DNA of 16,147 nt. It comes from a bacterium. Its GTDB lineage: Bacteria; UBA9089; CG2-30-40-21; SBAY01. Of this stretch, positions 1 to 7,309 are shown piece by piece; within the stretch, counting starts at the first letter, position 1; each line of letters opens with the position of its first letter. The notes under the pieces are model-generated. The model was not told where the DNA came from and did not search any database. It worked only from the letters and a program-made list of their open reading frames with translations. A program made the position numbers and the translations under genes. The stretch covers positions 1 through 16,147 of the forward strand of contig JBFLYA010000080.1 of assembly GCA_040757115.1 (NCBI GenBank). The letters run 5' to 3'.

Positions 1-27
1 ACCCCCTAACCCCCTTTATTAAGGGGG
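1..27. repeat. C/G-run hairpin repeat, left edge
   Basis: Two direct copies of ACCCCCT (1-7 and 9-15) are followed by an AAGGGGG arm. CCCCCTT at 10-16 pairs with AAGGGGG at 21-27 around a TATT loop. A similar arrangement occurs in inverted orientation at the right end of the window (16011-16040), so this looks like a member of a dispersed intergenic repeat family. It has no coding content. The repeat may be cut by the window edge. Confidence 0.55.
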
Positions 28-91
28 AATATCTGTCCTCTACCTCTCATCTTTTCTATATTTGGGTGAGGGAATTTCATGAAGCCCTATT

Positions 92-113
92 TGGTAATTG
101 AAACCAATTACCA
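92..113. other. 9-bp perfect hairpin in the gene-free left end
   Basis: TGGTAATTG (92-100) pairs with CAATTACCA (105-113) around an AAAC loop. There is no T-run on either side, so it is not a typical intrinsic terminator. The gene-free stretch 1-438 contains this hairpin, the C/G repeat, a MITE-like element and a tail at about 352-377 with a GAACCGTCCCGATTTTTTT stretch. I see no gene in it. Confidence 0.4.
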
Positions 114-153
114 TTTACTTGCTTTTAATTTCGTAAAGCACCAAAATTATTCC

Positions 154-333
154 ACCTGTGCGGTTAAATGTAAAATGGATAATGTAAAATGAGAAATGTA
201 AAATGAAAATGTATAACTGAAAGGTAATGAGTCTGGCGAAGTACTAAAATTTCCCATTTTTCATTTCCTATTTTACATTTTACATTTATTTTTCCTTTGC
301 GTCTCTGCGATGAATTAGTCTAATCGCACAGGT
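154..333. mobile_element. MITE-like imperfect inverted-repeat element
   Basis: The ends ACCTGTGCGGTTA (154-166) and TAATCGCACAGGT (321-333) are inverted repeats matching at 12 of 13 positions. Inside them, a TGTAAAATG-rich left arm (about 166-212) is complementary to a CATTTTACATTT-rich right arm (about 255-288), so the element can fold into a long imperfect hairpin. It has no ORF of its own. Size (180 bp), terminal repeats and AT-rich palindromic core fit a miniature inverted-repeat element, but I cannot show a target-site duplication or a second copy within the window. Confidence 0.45.
169..210 (+). repeat. Three tandem 14-bp TGTAAAATG units
   Basis: TGTAAAATG starts at 169, 183 and 197, exactly 14 bp apart, each followed by a purine-rich 5-mer (GATAA, AGAAA, AAAAT). 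The array makes up most of the left arm of the inverted-repeat element. The units are too short and too close together for CRISPR. Confidence 0.6.
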
Positions 334-438
334 CGCAATCTTTCAAACAAAAGTGAACCGTCCCGATTTTTTTATTTTATGTAAACTTTTGACTAATACC
401 TGCTATAACTCTTACCCTTTATCGTCATTCAACGCTCC

Positions 439-1407
439 TTAACTTTGAGCTATAAATCCTTCTTTTTGTAAAACCATTTTCGCCGCACCAATTAGCCCGG
501 CGTCATCTCCTCGCTGTGCCAGGACAATAGAAATTCGCTTACAAGGTTCTAAATAAGTCCTTTTTGTAACTTCTTCTTTCACATATTGTAATAGTAAATC
601 TCCTATTTGGGCAACCTTGCCACCAATAACTACTAATTGTGGGTTCAACACATTAACGATGCTGACAATCCCAATTCCCAGATACCTGCCTGTTTCTTTC
701 AGAATATAATTTGCCACCTCATCCCCTTTTATGGCAGCTTGATAGACTACCAGTGGCGTAATCCTTTCTAATTGGTTTTGCACCAATTCACTAATGATAG
801 TCGTTGTCCCTTGTTTTATTGCATAGGTGGTGCGTTTTGTAATCCCCTGACCTGAGGCATAGGCCTCCATACACCCGTAATTTCCACAACCACACCTCAG
901 TCCATTGGGTTCAACAATAATATGTCCAACCTCTCCTGCGGCATCATTTGAGCCGTGAAAAATCTCACCGTTGATAATAATTCCACCACCAATGCCAGTG
1001 CCTAATGTCAGGCAGACAAGATTTTCTACCTCTTTACCTGCCCCAAGCCACTTCTCACCTAAGGCGGCTAAATTACCATCATTATCCACATAAGTTGGCA
1101 GATGAAATTCCTCTTCAATTGTCTCTTTCAAAGCTACATTTTTCCAGCCCAGATTAGGTGTATCAATGATTACACCTGTCTTTGTATCAAGTGGGCCTGG
1201 CGAACCTATACCAATACCCACTATTTGTTGGAAAGATACTTCTTTAATCACATCCTGGATAAGTTCTTTCATCTGCTGGATAACAACTTCATGTCCTTCA
1301 GATACCTTTGTAGCGGTATCTTTTTTTTCGATTATTTTGCCTGTTTGGTCAACTACAGCAGCTCTTATATTTGTTCCACCCAGGTCAACTGCAATTACAT
1401 AATTCAT
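439..1407 (-). CDS. glcK: ROK-family glucokinase
   Basis: Likely ATP-dependent cytosolic glucokinase of the ROK family, making glucose 6-phosphate. From the start at 1407 the protein is 322 aa, the usual family length. Visible motifs are the phosphate-binding DLGGTN (residues 8-13), the catalytic Asp in VDNDGN (about 110), the LTLGTGIGGG loop (133-142), AGEVGH (158-162) and the ROK zinc site made by His162 and the CxCGxxGC cysteines (172, 174, 179). The frame stays open upstream to 1443, but that extension adds 12 atypical residues, and family members start like MNYVIAVDLGGTN, so I chose the ATG at 1405-1407; its ribosome site is weak. The gene follows the HEPN gene after a 45-bp gap. ROK kinases vary in sugar, so N-acetylhexosamine or fructose kinase activity remains possible. 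Confidence 0.9.
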   Translation of the reverse strand: MNYVIAVDLGGTNIRAAVVDQTGKIIEKKDTATKVSEGHEVVIQQMKELIQDVIKEVSFQQIVGIGIGSPGPLDTKTGVIIDTPNLGWKNVALKETIEEEFHLPTYVDNDGNLAALGEKWLGAGKEVENLVCLTLGTGIGGGIIINGEIFHGSNDAAGEVGHIIVEPNGLRCGCGNYGCMEAYASGQGITKRTTYAIKQGTTTIISELVQNQLERITPLVVYQAAIKGDEVANYILKETGRYLGIGIVSIVNVLNPQLVVIGGKVAQIGDLLLQYVKEEVTKRTYLEPCKRISIVLAQRGDDAGLIGAAKMVLQKEGFIAQS

Positions 1408-1452
1408 AAGTCTAATCCATCCAGACAAGTATAATTGCATCAAATTTATTTT

Positions 1453-1857
1453 TCAAGATGTCATCTTTTGTTCTTTTATATATCCTTCAATTCTTTCTAC
1501 ATACTTTTCTGCGTTCTTTATTTGATGTTCTGCCTGTTCCTTTGTTGCTATAAAAAAATCATCATAATCACTATCGTTTCTTATTTCTTCGGCTTCTCTT
1601 AACATCTTTGAATACTCCATTTCAATTTTCCCTGTCTTCACATAATATTGATTGAAATAAGAGATTATTCCTGAATGTTTGCTACTGTCAAACCTATCAA
1701 AAGACAATAGAGCCCTGGTTATGTGAAACATAGCATAGTAAGAACGATTTATCGACTGCGCAAATTTACCGTTATCAAAATTTATTTTTGCCGTCTCTAA
1801 ATCTCCTTTTGCTTTTTCAATCCGATAGATGGCTAAATCTTTTTCAGTTCCGTTCAT
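1453..1857 (-). CDS. HEPN-domain protein, probable toxin of an MNT/HEPN pair
   Basis: A small (134 aa), all-helical HEPN-domain protein. The pattern NRSYYAMFHITRALL (37-51), KHSG (60-63) and a late EEIRNDSDY (91-98) is typical of the HEPN family paired with minimal nucleotidyltransferases. The classical RNase motif (Arg, 4-6 residues, His) is not evident after Arg93; an Asp-Tyr occupies that region, as in many members of this subgroup. The start at 1857 is preferred over 1884 because GGGAG lies about 8 nt upstream. With this start it overlaps the upstream MNT gene by 14 bp, which implies translational coupling. In known pairs the HEPN protein is a ribonuclease toxin that the MNT partner neutralises by nucleotidylation or binding. 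That activity is inferred here, not seen. Confidence 0.82.
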   Translation of the reverse strand: MNGTEKDLAIYRIEKAKGDLETAKINFDNGKFAQSINRSYYAMFHITRALLSFDRFDSSKHSGIISYFNQYYVKTGKIEMEYSKMLREAEEIRNDSDYDDFFIATKEQAEHQIKNAEKYVERIEGYIKEQKMTS

Positions 1858-2206
1858 AAATAATAACTCCCTGGTTGGAAACATTTTTATAAAAAGGTAA
1901 TATATCTAAATATTTGTTGTAATTTTGATAATTCTTTTTTATTACAGAGATAATAATTCCATATTCCAGTTCTAAATCAAAAATAGCATTTGTAACCACT
2001 CCATAGCATTTACTCAATTCCTCATTGTTCAGATCAACCAAAGCCATAATATCAATATCTGATTGGCTATTATAATCACCTCTTGCATGAGAGCCAAATA
2101 AGATAACACTTTTCAACCTATTTTTAAATATATTTTCCAGTCTTTTCCTTACTTCTAAAACTATTTTTAAAACACTTTCACTTTTTATAGTTGAAATATC
2201 TTTCAT
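1844..2206 (-). CDS. Minimal nucleotidyltransferase (MNT), probable antitoxin
   Basis: A 120-aa nucleotidyltransferase of the polymerase-beta superfamily. The signature GSHARGDYNSQSDIDIM (about 38-54) carries the GS motif and the two metal-binding Asp residues of DID, so the active site looks intact. The size fits the minimal family (about 100-140 aa), which lacks a palm extension or substrate domain. It is the first gene of a two-gene unit with the HEPN gene, which begins before this one ends. The ATG at 2206 has a moderate GGTGAT site upstream. In characterised MNT/HEPN modules this enzyme transfers AMP to the HEPN toxin. The third catalytic carboxylate is probably the Asp or Glu in IFDLELEYG, by family analogy. 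Confidence 0.85.
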   Translation of the reverse strand: MKDISTIKSESVLKIVLEVRKRLENIFKNRLKSVILFGSHARGDYNSQSDIDIMALVDLNNEELSKCYGVVTNAIFDLELEYGIIISVIKKNYQNYNKYLDILPFYKNVSNQGVIIYERN

Positions 2207-2287
2207 AATAAATCACCATCCAAATCTGATAATAGTTCAAATTACTTACAATATATCAAATAAAAAACTGGGATATGGTAGCCATGT

Positions 2288-3025
2288 TTAATATTCCCCT
2301 GTATATCCACACATTCCGACCCGTGGAGAATTAACCACTGGCAAGAACATATCTTCGCCGCACTCATGTTTTTGAGCGCATTTATCACAAAACCATCCTT
2401 CGCCTTCATAGATACATTGTGTGCAAACCTGGGTAGCGATTTTTCCACATATCTCACAAATTATCTGAGGAGGTTCATTTCTAGCCAGAATCTGAATTGA
2501 TTTGTTTTTGATATTTTCTTCGCGTTCTGATAGAACTCGCAATGTCAGATGTGTAGTGGTTCCAAAATCATATTCGTAATGGAATTTGAGACCCGGCGAT
2601 AGAACAGAGCCAGTAGGGACATTCATACTCCTCCTTGCTCTCTCTGTGCCAAATATCCCTGACCACATAGTATCTACGCCACCAGTATCTTCCTCATACT
2701 CTATATTATTGATGTAGAAAGCACTCAAATGCCAGCAGCACTCCACCCAGATATCTCTAAGAAAATTATCCAGGTCTTTGAGCTTTGCATCCCCTGGCAC
2801 ATCAAGATGCATCCAATACTCAGGACTGTAACTTCCTTCAACCACAAGATGGAATACCCTCTTATCCTGCTGATTTGACTTCTGTCCAGATGATGGTTCT
2901 ATTGGAGTAATCTCTCTTTGCTTACATGACTTCAGATGATTAGTCATTGTAGATTTTGAGAATATACCTCCGCAAAAACTACATTTTCCGTCTGATTCCT
3001 GTTTTTTTATTTTCTGCTTGCTCAT
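2288..3025 (-). CDS. Plasmid pRiA4b ORF-3-like protein with N- and C-terminal zinc modules
   Basis: The 245-aa product carries a pRiA4b ORF-3-like domain (about residues 56-170: FHLVVEGSYSPEYWMHLDVP, LRDIW, WHLSAFYINNIEY, FHYEYDFG). The function of this domain is not established. It is flanked by two putative zinc modules: an N-terminal CSFCGG...HLKSC finger (15-34, C-x2-C-x11-H-x3-C) and a cysteine-rich C-terminal segment (190-222, C-x2-C, C-x2-C, C-x2-C, then H-x-C) resembling a MYND or treble-clef finger. The tail NSPRVGMCGYTG (232-243) looks like a conserved signature. The start at 3025 is fixed by an AGGAGG seven bases upstream; the frame is open 19 residues further but without a good site. 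The paired fingers suggest nucleic-acid or protein binding. It is separated from its neighbours and may be a single-gene unit. Confidence 0.78.
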   Translation of the reverse strand: MSKQKIKKQESDGKCSFCGGIFSKSTMTNHLKSCKQREITPIEPSSGQKSNQQDKRVFHLVVEGSYSPEYWMHLDVPGDAKLKDLDNFLRDIWVECCWHLSAFYINNIEYEEDTGGVDTMWSGIFGTERARRSMNVPTGSVLSPGLKFHYEYDFGTTTHLTLRVLSEREENIKNKSIQILARNEPPQIICEICGKIATQVCTQCIYEGEGWFCDKCAQKHECGEDMFLPVVNSPRVGMCGYTGEY

Positions 3026-3118
3026 TTTAAAACCTCCTTTTTTTATAGTATTCTCGTATATCTTCCCATTTCCCCTTCCCAAAATTTTAGATAAATATCT
3101 TCAAATAAAAGTAAATTT

Positions 3119-3220
3119 TTATTGAAATATTATACCATATGAAACATCTCGCCATTTAATGATACCGTCGCCAATACCTGTCCCTATAGTTAAACCGATA
3201 TTTCGGCTGCATATTATCTT
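3119..3220 (-). pseudogene. Possible ROK-kinase gene remnant
   Basis: Directly after the deoB stop codon, and in the same frame, a 33-codon stretch reads as coding-like sequence containing IGLTIGTGIGDGII and ending in a stop at 3119-3121. It resembles the LTLGTGIGGGIIINGEIFHG loop of the ROK glucokinase in this same window, with matches in LT, GTGIG and GII and a Gly at the loop end. It has no start codon, ribosome site or other ROK motifs. I read it as a decayed fragment of a second ROK gene. A chance match to a short glycine-rich motif is the alternative. Confidence 0.3.
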
Positions 3221-4393
3221 TTAAAATAAGCTCTCTTCAAATCCCTTACCCTCGGTTATAAAAGACAATTTAAAGATATTAGCAATAGTTGCGGAGATAT
3301 CTGCAAAAGAATTCCTTATGCCAAGATTAACCCCTTTTTTAACTTTGGAGCCGTAACCTATTAAAGGAACATATTCTCGTGAATGGTCTGTGCTTTTAGT
3401 TGTTGGGTCACAACCATGGTCAGCGGTTAAAATTAAAATATCTCCTTCATAAAGAGCGTCTAAAATTTCAGGTAGTCGTTTATCAAAATCTTGTAGTGCC
3501 TTGGCATAACCCCAAATATCATTTCGATGGCCGTAGACCATATCAAAATCAATCAGATTAGTAAAAATTAATCCTTTACTTTTACTCCGCATAGCCTTAA
3601 TTGTTTTATCAATTCCATCTAAATTGTTCTCTATGTGAAAAGAGGTGGTAATCCCTGAACCAGCAAATATATCATTTATCTTACCAATAGCAGTAACACT
3701 AAAGCCTCCTTCCGTAAGAGCATTCAGGATAGTTGGTCGAAAGGGAGCAATAGAATAATCTTTTCGCAGATGATTAATTCTCTTAAACTCTCCTACTTTA
3801 CCTCCAAACGGTCGAGCTATCACTCTATTAACAGCATGTTCACCTACTAAAATCTTCCGTGCTATTTCACAAAACCTGTATAATTCCTCAATCGAAATAA
3901 TATCTACATGAGTAGCTATCTGGAAGACGCTATCTGCTGAGGTATAAACTATTGGAAAACCAGTCTCTAAATGTTGCTTCCCTAATTCTTTTATAATCTC
4001 AGTTCCAGAAACAGGTTTATTGCCCAAGATATCCCTCCCGATAGCTTCTTTAAATGGTCTAATTATCTCCTCAGGGAAACCCATTGGATACAGAGGAAAA
4101 GGCTTTTTTAGAACAAGCCCCGCTATCTCCCAATGTCCGGTGGTAGTATCCTTACCCACGGACTTTTCAATCATTTTACCAATAGCTGCTGCTGGAGTTA
4201 GTACTGGCTTTACTCCTTTAATTTGACCAAGATTCCCTAATCCTAACTTAGCTAAATTAGGTAAGGAAAGTCCACCAACTGCGTTGGATAAGTTAACCAG
4301 GGTATTACTTCCTTCATCTCCATAATGCTTAGCATCGGGTAACTCTCCAATTCCTACACTATCTAAGACTATCAAAATAAAACGATTAATCAT
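3221..4393 (-). CDS. deoB: Phosphopentomutase
   Basis: Cytosolic phosphopentomutase, interconverting (deoxy)ribose 1-phosphate and 5-phosphate in nucleoside salvage. The 390-aa length is standard. It belongs to the alkaline-phosphatase superfamily, and the metal-binding set is visible: Asp11 ([10 protein letters not shown]), Asp284 and His289 ([11 protein letters not shown]), Asp325 and His326 ([10 protein letters not shown]) and His337 (DHSRE). The phosphate-accepting Thr lies in [10 protein letters not shown] (80-89), and the ribose-binding [11 protein letters not shown] is present (152-162). All key residues appear intact. The start [16 protein letters not shown] matches the family; the ribosome site is weak. 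It lies downstream of the nucleotide-signalling cluster in the same orientation, 147 bp after the dehydrogenase gene, and may be transcribed with it or separately. Its substrate links it to base or nucleoside turnover. Confidence 0.96.
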   Translation of the reverse strand: MINRFILIVLDSVGIGELPDAKHYGDEGSNTLVNLSNAVGGLSLPNLAKLGLGNLGQIKGVKPVLTPAAAIGKMIEKSVGKDTTTGHWEIAGLVLKKPFPLYPMGFPEEIIRPFKEAIGRDILGNKPVSGTEIIKELGKQHLETGFPIVYTSADSVFQIATHVDIISIEELYRFCEIARKILVGEHAVNRVIARPFGGKVGEFKRINHLRKDYSIAPFRPTILNALTEGGFSVTAIGKINDIFAGSGITTSFHIENNLDGIDKTIKAMRSKSKGLIFTNLIDFDMVYGHRNDIWGYAKALQDFDKRLPEILDALYEGDILILTADHGCDPTTKSTDHSREYVPLIGYGSKVKKGVNLGIRNSFADISATIANIFKLSFITEGKGFEESLF

Positions 4394-4419
4394 TTAATCT
4401 GATAAAAGCCTATAATTTT

Positions 4420-4533
4420 CTATTTTTTAAACACAAACTTCATGCCGTCAACGGTGATTATGTTCTTAACTGTTCTTTTACTTCCGCCAATGTCAATTAT
4501 TGTTTCTTCTATAACTTCCTTTTTTATAATCAA
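4420..4533 (-). CDS. Possible small ORF between the dehydrogenase and deoB genes
   Basis: The gap between the two genes holds a 37-codon reading frame that looks coding-like (KKEVIEETIIDIGGSKRTV in its first half, a lysine-rich end at FVFKK). Its only upstream start is a TTG 6 bp after the dehydrogenase stop, with no clear ribosome site, so it would depend on coupled translation. An internal ATG near its end would give a trivial peptide. It may be a small protein, the tail of a degraded gene, or chance. I do not recognise it. Confidence 0.25.
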   Translation of the reverse strand: MIIKKEVIEETIIDIGGSKRTVKNIITVDGMKFVFKK

Positions 4534-4539
4534 TTAAGA

Positions 4540-5244
4540 TTAACATATTCTATTAATAATAATCTCTGTTGCTATTGCGGAATCTTTTGTGATGACCATA
4601 TCTACTATTATCCTTGCTACATCATAAGGGTTCATGAACTTTGAAGTATCCACAGATAAACCACAATCTTCAGTCCAGAATGGTGTATTCATACCTCCAG
4701 GATAAACAGCGATTACTTTAATCGGGGTTCCTTTCGTTGCTGCTTGTATTGCTTCGGTATAACCTCGTGCACCCCATTTTGCAGCACAGTAAACTGACTC
4801 TTGTGGCTTACCCGTATGAGCAGCAGTTGACATAATATTTACAATAATGCCTCCTTTATCTTTCATCACTTTAAGGGCATAGGACGAAAGTAATATTGTA
4901 CCGACCAGATTAGCTTCGAAAACCTTATCAATCATTTCTTTCGAGACTGAGTCAGGATCGCCAAAGAGCCCCATTCCTGCAACATTGAATACCATATCAA
5001 CCTCAAAATTATTCTCTGTAATATATTGGAATAGTTTGCTTACATCATTCTCATTTCCTACATTTGCAATATAGCTATGCAATTGTGCTGAACTTGATAT
5101 TGAGGAAAGTTTAGAGATAGCCCTGTTGAGCTTTGAATCCAATCTTGAAGTAATACAGACATTATACCCATTTTCAAGTAAACATTTAGCAATCTCGTAA
5201 CCCAGTCCTGAAGAACCACCGGTAACCAATGCTATCTTGTGCAT
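4540..5244 (-). CDS. Short-chain dehydrogenase/reductase (SDR)
   Basis: A classical SDR of 234 aa that binds NAD(P) through TGGSSGLG (residues 8-15). The NVAG motif (a variant of NNAG, about 87-90), the Ser in NIMSTAA (about 140) and the catalytic Tyr/Lys pair in YCAAK (about 152-156) are all present. PGGMNTPFW is the usual segment after the active site. The substrate is not predictable; SDRs act on sugars, fatty acyls, steroids and many others. The start is supported by GGGGAG eight bases upstream. It is the last gene of the cluster that begins at 12363 and follows the cyclase gene after 38 bp, so co-transcription is likely. Its link to the signalling genes is by position only. Confidence 0.88.
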   Translation of the reverse strand: MHKIALVTGGSSGLGYEIAKCLLENGYNVCITSRLDSKLNRAISKLSSISSSAQLHSYIANVGNENDVSKLFQYITENNFEVDMVFNVAGMGLFGDPDSVSKEMIDKVFEANLVGTILLSSYALKVMKDKGGIIVNIMSTAAHTGKPQESVYCAAKWGARGYTEAIQAATKGTPIKVIAVYPGGMNTPFWTEDCGLSVDTSKFMNPYDVARIIVDMVITKDSAIATEIIINRIC

Positions 5245-5282
5245 AATAATCTCCCCTTTTGGAGAATTTTCTTCTCTCTATT

Positions 5283-6467
5283 CTATAAACTGCCAATAGG
5301 AGTGGATAAATTTTGCAGATGCTTTAACCCCTCTCTATATGCCTGATACTGCGGTGTAGGTTGTTGTGTTACCCATGTATAATCAAAAGCTGGGCATACC
5401 CTTATGTCAGCATCCCAGATATATGGGCTGATGTGGATACGTCCCCCCGGTTCATCCCAGTCCCAATATGAGGCGAAGTAGAACGGGCGATCATACTCCC
5501 GGAAATCAAGACTCCGGACATGACCGTTCAGAACCTTACGCAGATTTTTTATTGCCGTTTGCTTGTCCCGGAGAAGCTTCTCGTGCCCCCTTTCTTTCGT
5601 TTCCATCCATTGCAAAATATTATCCTTGAGGAAAAAGATGTCTATCCGTTCCCAGTTCTTGGACGGATTATTTCTCAATACCTTTACAATAATGTTGGCC
5701 AACTGGTCGTTGGTAGCGCCTACAAATGCTAATTTGTTATGTTTATTAAGGAGTTCTTCGGGAGGAATCTTTTTATCTTTCCAGCCGTATTTGTCTACAG
5801 ACAGAATCGGCGGTTCAATTTGCAGATGCCACTTGTTTGCAGGTGCACCGGACTTCCCAAAAGGATATTCTCTGCCATCCCGGATTATCCTTCCGGTCAC
5901 ATTTTTGACCGTTATAATCTCGTTATGTTTAGCAATCACCTCATATTCCTCAGGCTCAATCTGATATTTAAAGTCGTTGTGCTTACTCTGGTCATCTGGA
6001 TCCAGACGTTGGGTGAATTCTTTATGGCGAACCAACAGTTGTCCAGGCTCGGCGGCGTCCATGATGCGCTGAGCTACATTAATGGCTGCTCCGCAAACAT
6101 TCGTCTGGTCGTATGGGTCCTTAACCAGGTCAAGTTCACCCTGATTGATTCCGCATCGTATACCTATCTTTGGGTCGTGTGTATTTGCCCATACCATCAT
6201 ACTTCCAGCCAACCACAGAGCGGTGTGCTCTCGCTGGGGATGAGCATCAGCCTTCTTCCACAGGACCACCACAGCACCGTCTCCAGTGGGCAAAAGACAG
6301 TATCGGCTGTCGTCCGAGCGATCGGGCGGTACTCCCCATAGGTAGACCAGTAAGGTTTTTAACTTTTCAAAGAATGATCTGGCGATAGATAATTGAACCG
6401 GATCCCAATTCATCGAGAACGCGGCCAAATCGACGAAGAGGATGGTTCCGGTACGTTCGTCATTCAT
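5283..6467 (-). CDS. Class III nucleotide cyclase with C-terminal PLD-like domain
   Basis: The N-terminal 155 residues form a class III nucleotidyl cyclase domain. Metal-binding Asp13 (LFVDLAAFS) and Asp63 (LPTGDGAVVV) and the transition-state pair Asn130/Arg134 (AAINVAQR) are present, so it should be catalytically competent. The positions that read the base in adenylyl cyclases (Lys and Asp) are Leu59 and Asn123 here, and they do not match the guanylyl pair either, so the product may be an unusual cyclic nucleotide. After a linker, residues about 243-385 (LAFVGATN, IDIFFL, RPFYFASYWDW, RIHISPYIWDADIR) look like the PLD-like or DUF5919-like domain of the membrane protein encoded at 8419-9483. 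There is no membrane segment. The start has GGAGG seven bases upstream. The gene is clearly richer in GC than the radical SAM gene beside it. Pycsar cyclases are the closest known analogy. That is inference. Confidence 0.85.
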   Translation of the reverse strand: MNDERTGTILFVDLAAFSMNWDPVQLSIARSFFEKLKTLLVYLWGVPPDRSDDSRYCLLPTGDGAVVVLWKKADAHPQREHTALWLAGSMMVWANTHDPKIGIRCGINQGELDLVKDPYDQTNVCGAAINVAQRIMDAAEPGQLLVRHKEFTQRLDPDDQSKHNDFKYQIEPEEYEVIAKHNEIITVKNVTGRIIRDGREYPFGKSGAPANKWHLQIEPPILSVDKYGWKDKKIPPEELLNKHNKLAFVGATNDQLANIIVKVLRNNPSKNWERIDIFFLKDNILQWMETKERGHEKLLRDKQTAIKNLRKVLNGHVRSLDFREYDRPFYFASYWDWDEPGGRIHISPYIWDADIRVCPAFDYTWVTQQPTPQYQAYREGLKHLQNLSTPIGSL

Positions 6468-6538
6468 GAGTAATCCTCCCTATGAAAATATCTGAATCAA
6501 AGATAGTCAATTCAAAGCCCCCATAGTTTCTCTGAATT

Positions 6539-7309
6539 TTATTCTATTGGACTTTCAAAAAAATTTACATTTATCTGTCCATACTTTATATGAGCTTGAT
6601 TATCGCAAACTTTACAAGGGTCATATAAATCACGGCGACCTTCTATAAGATTTTGTCTCATTTTATTAAAAGTATCTGAGAACCATACTTCTTTTATGCT
6701 TTTATCTTTAATATTACCAAATCTATTTATTCTTCTTGCATCTTCATAACATAATAAAATATCGCCATTATATGCTATAACGAGTCGGTGTCGAGGAACA
6801 AAGCATGGCAGATTTAATGTTTTGATACAACCTAATACCCCGCCTTTGTTATTAATATGAAAATTTTCAAGTACAGTTTGAAAAGGACGAAGTGGAAATT
6901 CTTTTTTGGAATGATTTGAGATTACAATTAGAGTTACTCCTGATTCTACTAATTTATTATATTTTGATTCAGTTAATTTATCACCATTTGTATATAATAT
7001 ACGTTCAGCTCTGGGGTGGAGTTTTTCAGTCGCATATTTTATTATCCATTCTATTTGAGGATGGAGTAAAGGTTCACTATAAAAATGAAAAGAAAGTCGT
7101 CCTGAAAAACCGAGTTCTTTTAACTCATCAATTATCTTTGTGTAAAGATTATCATCCATCAGTTGAGGTGGATCAATTGGATCAATTATCGAATTAGGAC
7201 AGTATGAACAATAGCTTCCAGAAAGATCTTTCATATTACACGCGGTATTAATTTCTATTTCAACCCTGCTAAAAATATCTGGAATTTTAGAAGAATAATT
7301 CTCAATCAT
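6539..7309 (-). CDS. Radical SAM protein with SPASM-like C-terminus
   Basis: A 256-aa radical SAM enzyme. The cluster-binding cysteines are spaced C-x9-C-x2-C (Cys24, Cys34, Cys37 in ACNMKDLSGSYCSYC), not the common C-x3-C-x2-C; Elp3 is one known family with this wider spacing. LSFHFYSEPLLHP (72-84) stands at the SAM-binding GGEP position. The C-terminal part (178-240: YNGDILLCYED, RFGNIKDKSIKEVW, CKVC) is a SPASM or twitch-like module with Cys187, Cys232 and Cys235, which may bind an auxiliary cluster. The start codon overlaps the SLOG-fusion stop as ATGA, with GGAG eight bases upstream, so the two proteins are probably made in step. SPASM enzymes often modify peptides, but small-molecule substrates are also known. 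No precursor peptide is evident. The gene is very AT-rich. Confidence 0.85.
   Translation of the reverse strand: MIENYSSKIPDIFSRVEIEINTACNMKDLSGSYCSYCPNSIIDPIDPPQLMDDNLYTKIIDELKELGFSGRLSFHFYSEPLLHPQIEWIIKYATEKLHPRAERILYTNGDKLTESKYNKLVESGVTLIVISNHSKKEFPLRPFQTVLENFHINNKGGVLGCIKTLNLPCFVPRHRLVIAYNGDILLCYEDARRINRFGNIKDKSIKEVWFSDTFNKMRQNLIEGRRDLYDPCKVCDNQAHIKYGQINVNFFESPIE

Noticed and set aside
169-210. Possible CRISPR array in the TGTAAAATG repeats
   Set aside because: Units are 14 bp with no unique spacers, and no cas genes are present.
1408-1443. A 12-residue N-terminal extension of the ROK kinase
   Set aside because: Family members begin just before DLGGTN; the extension has no conserved content, so the internal ATG at 1407 is the better start.
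5739-6341. A 200-codon plus-strand frame opposite the cyclase gene
   Set aside because: It is antisense to a clearly conserved cyclase with all catalytic motifs. Its translation has no recognisable domain, and no plus-strand ribosome site or promoter was seen.
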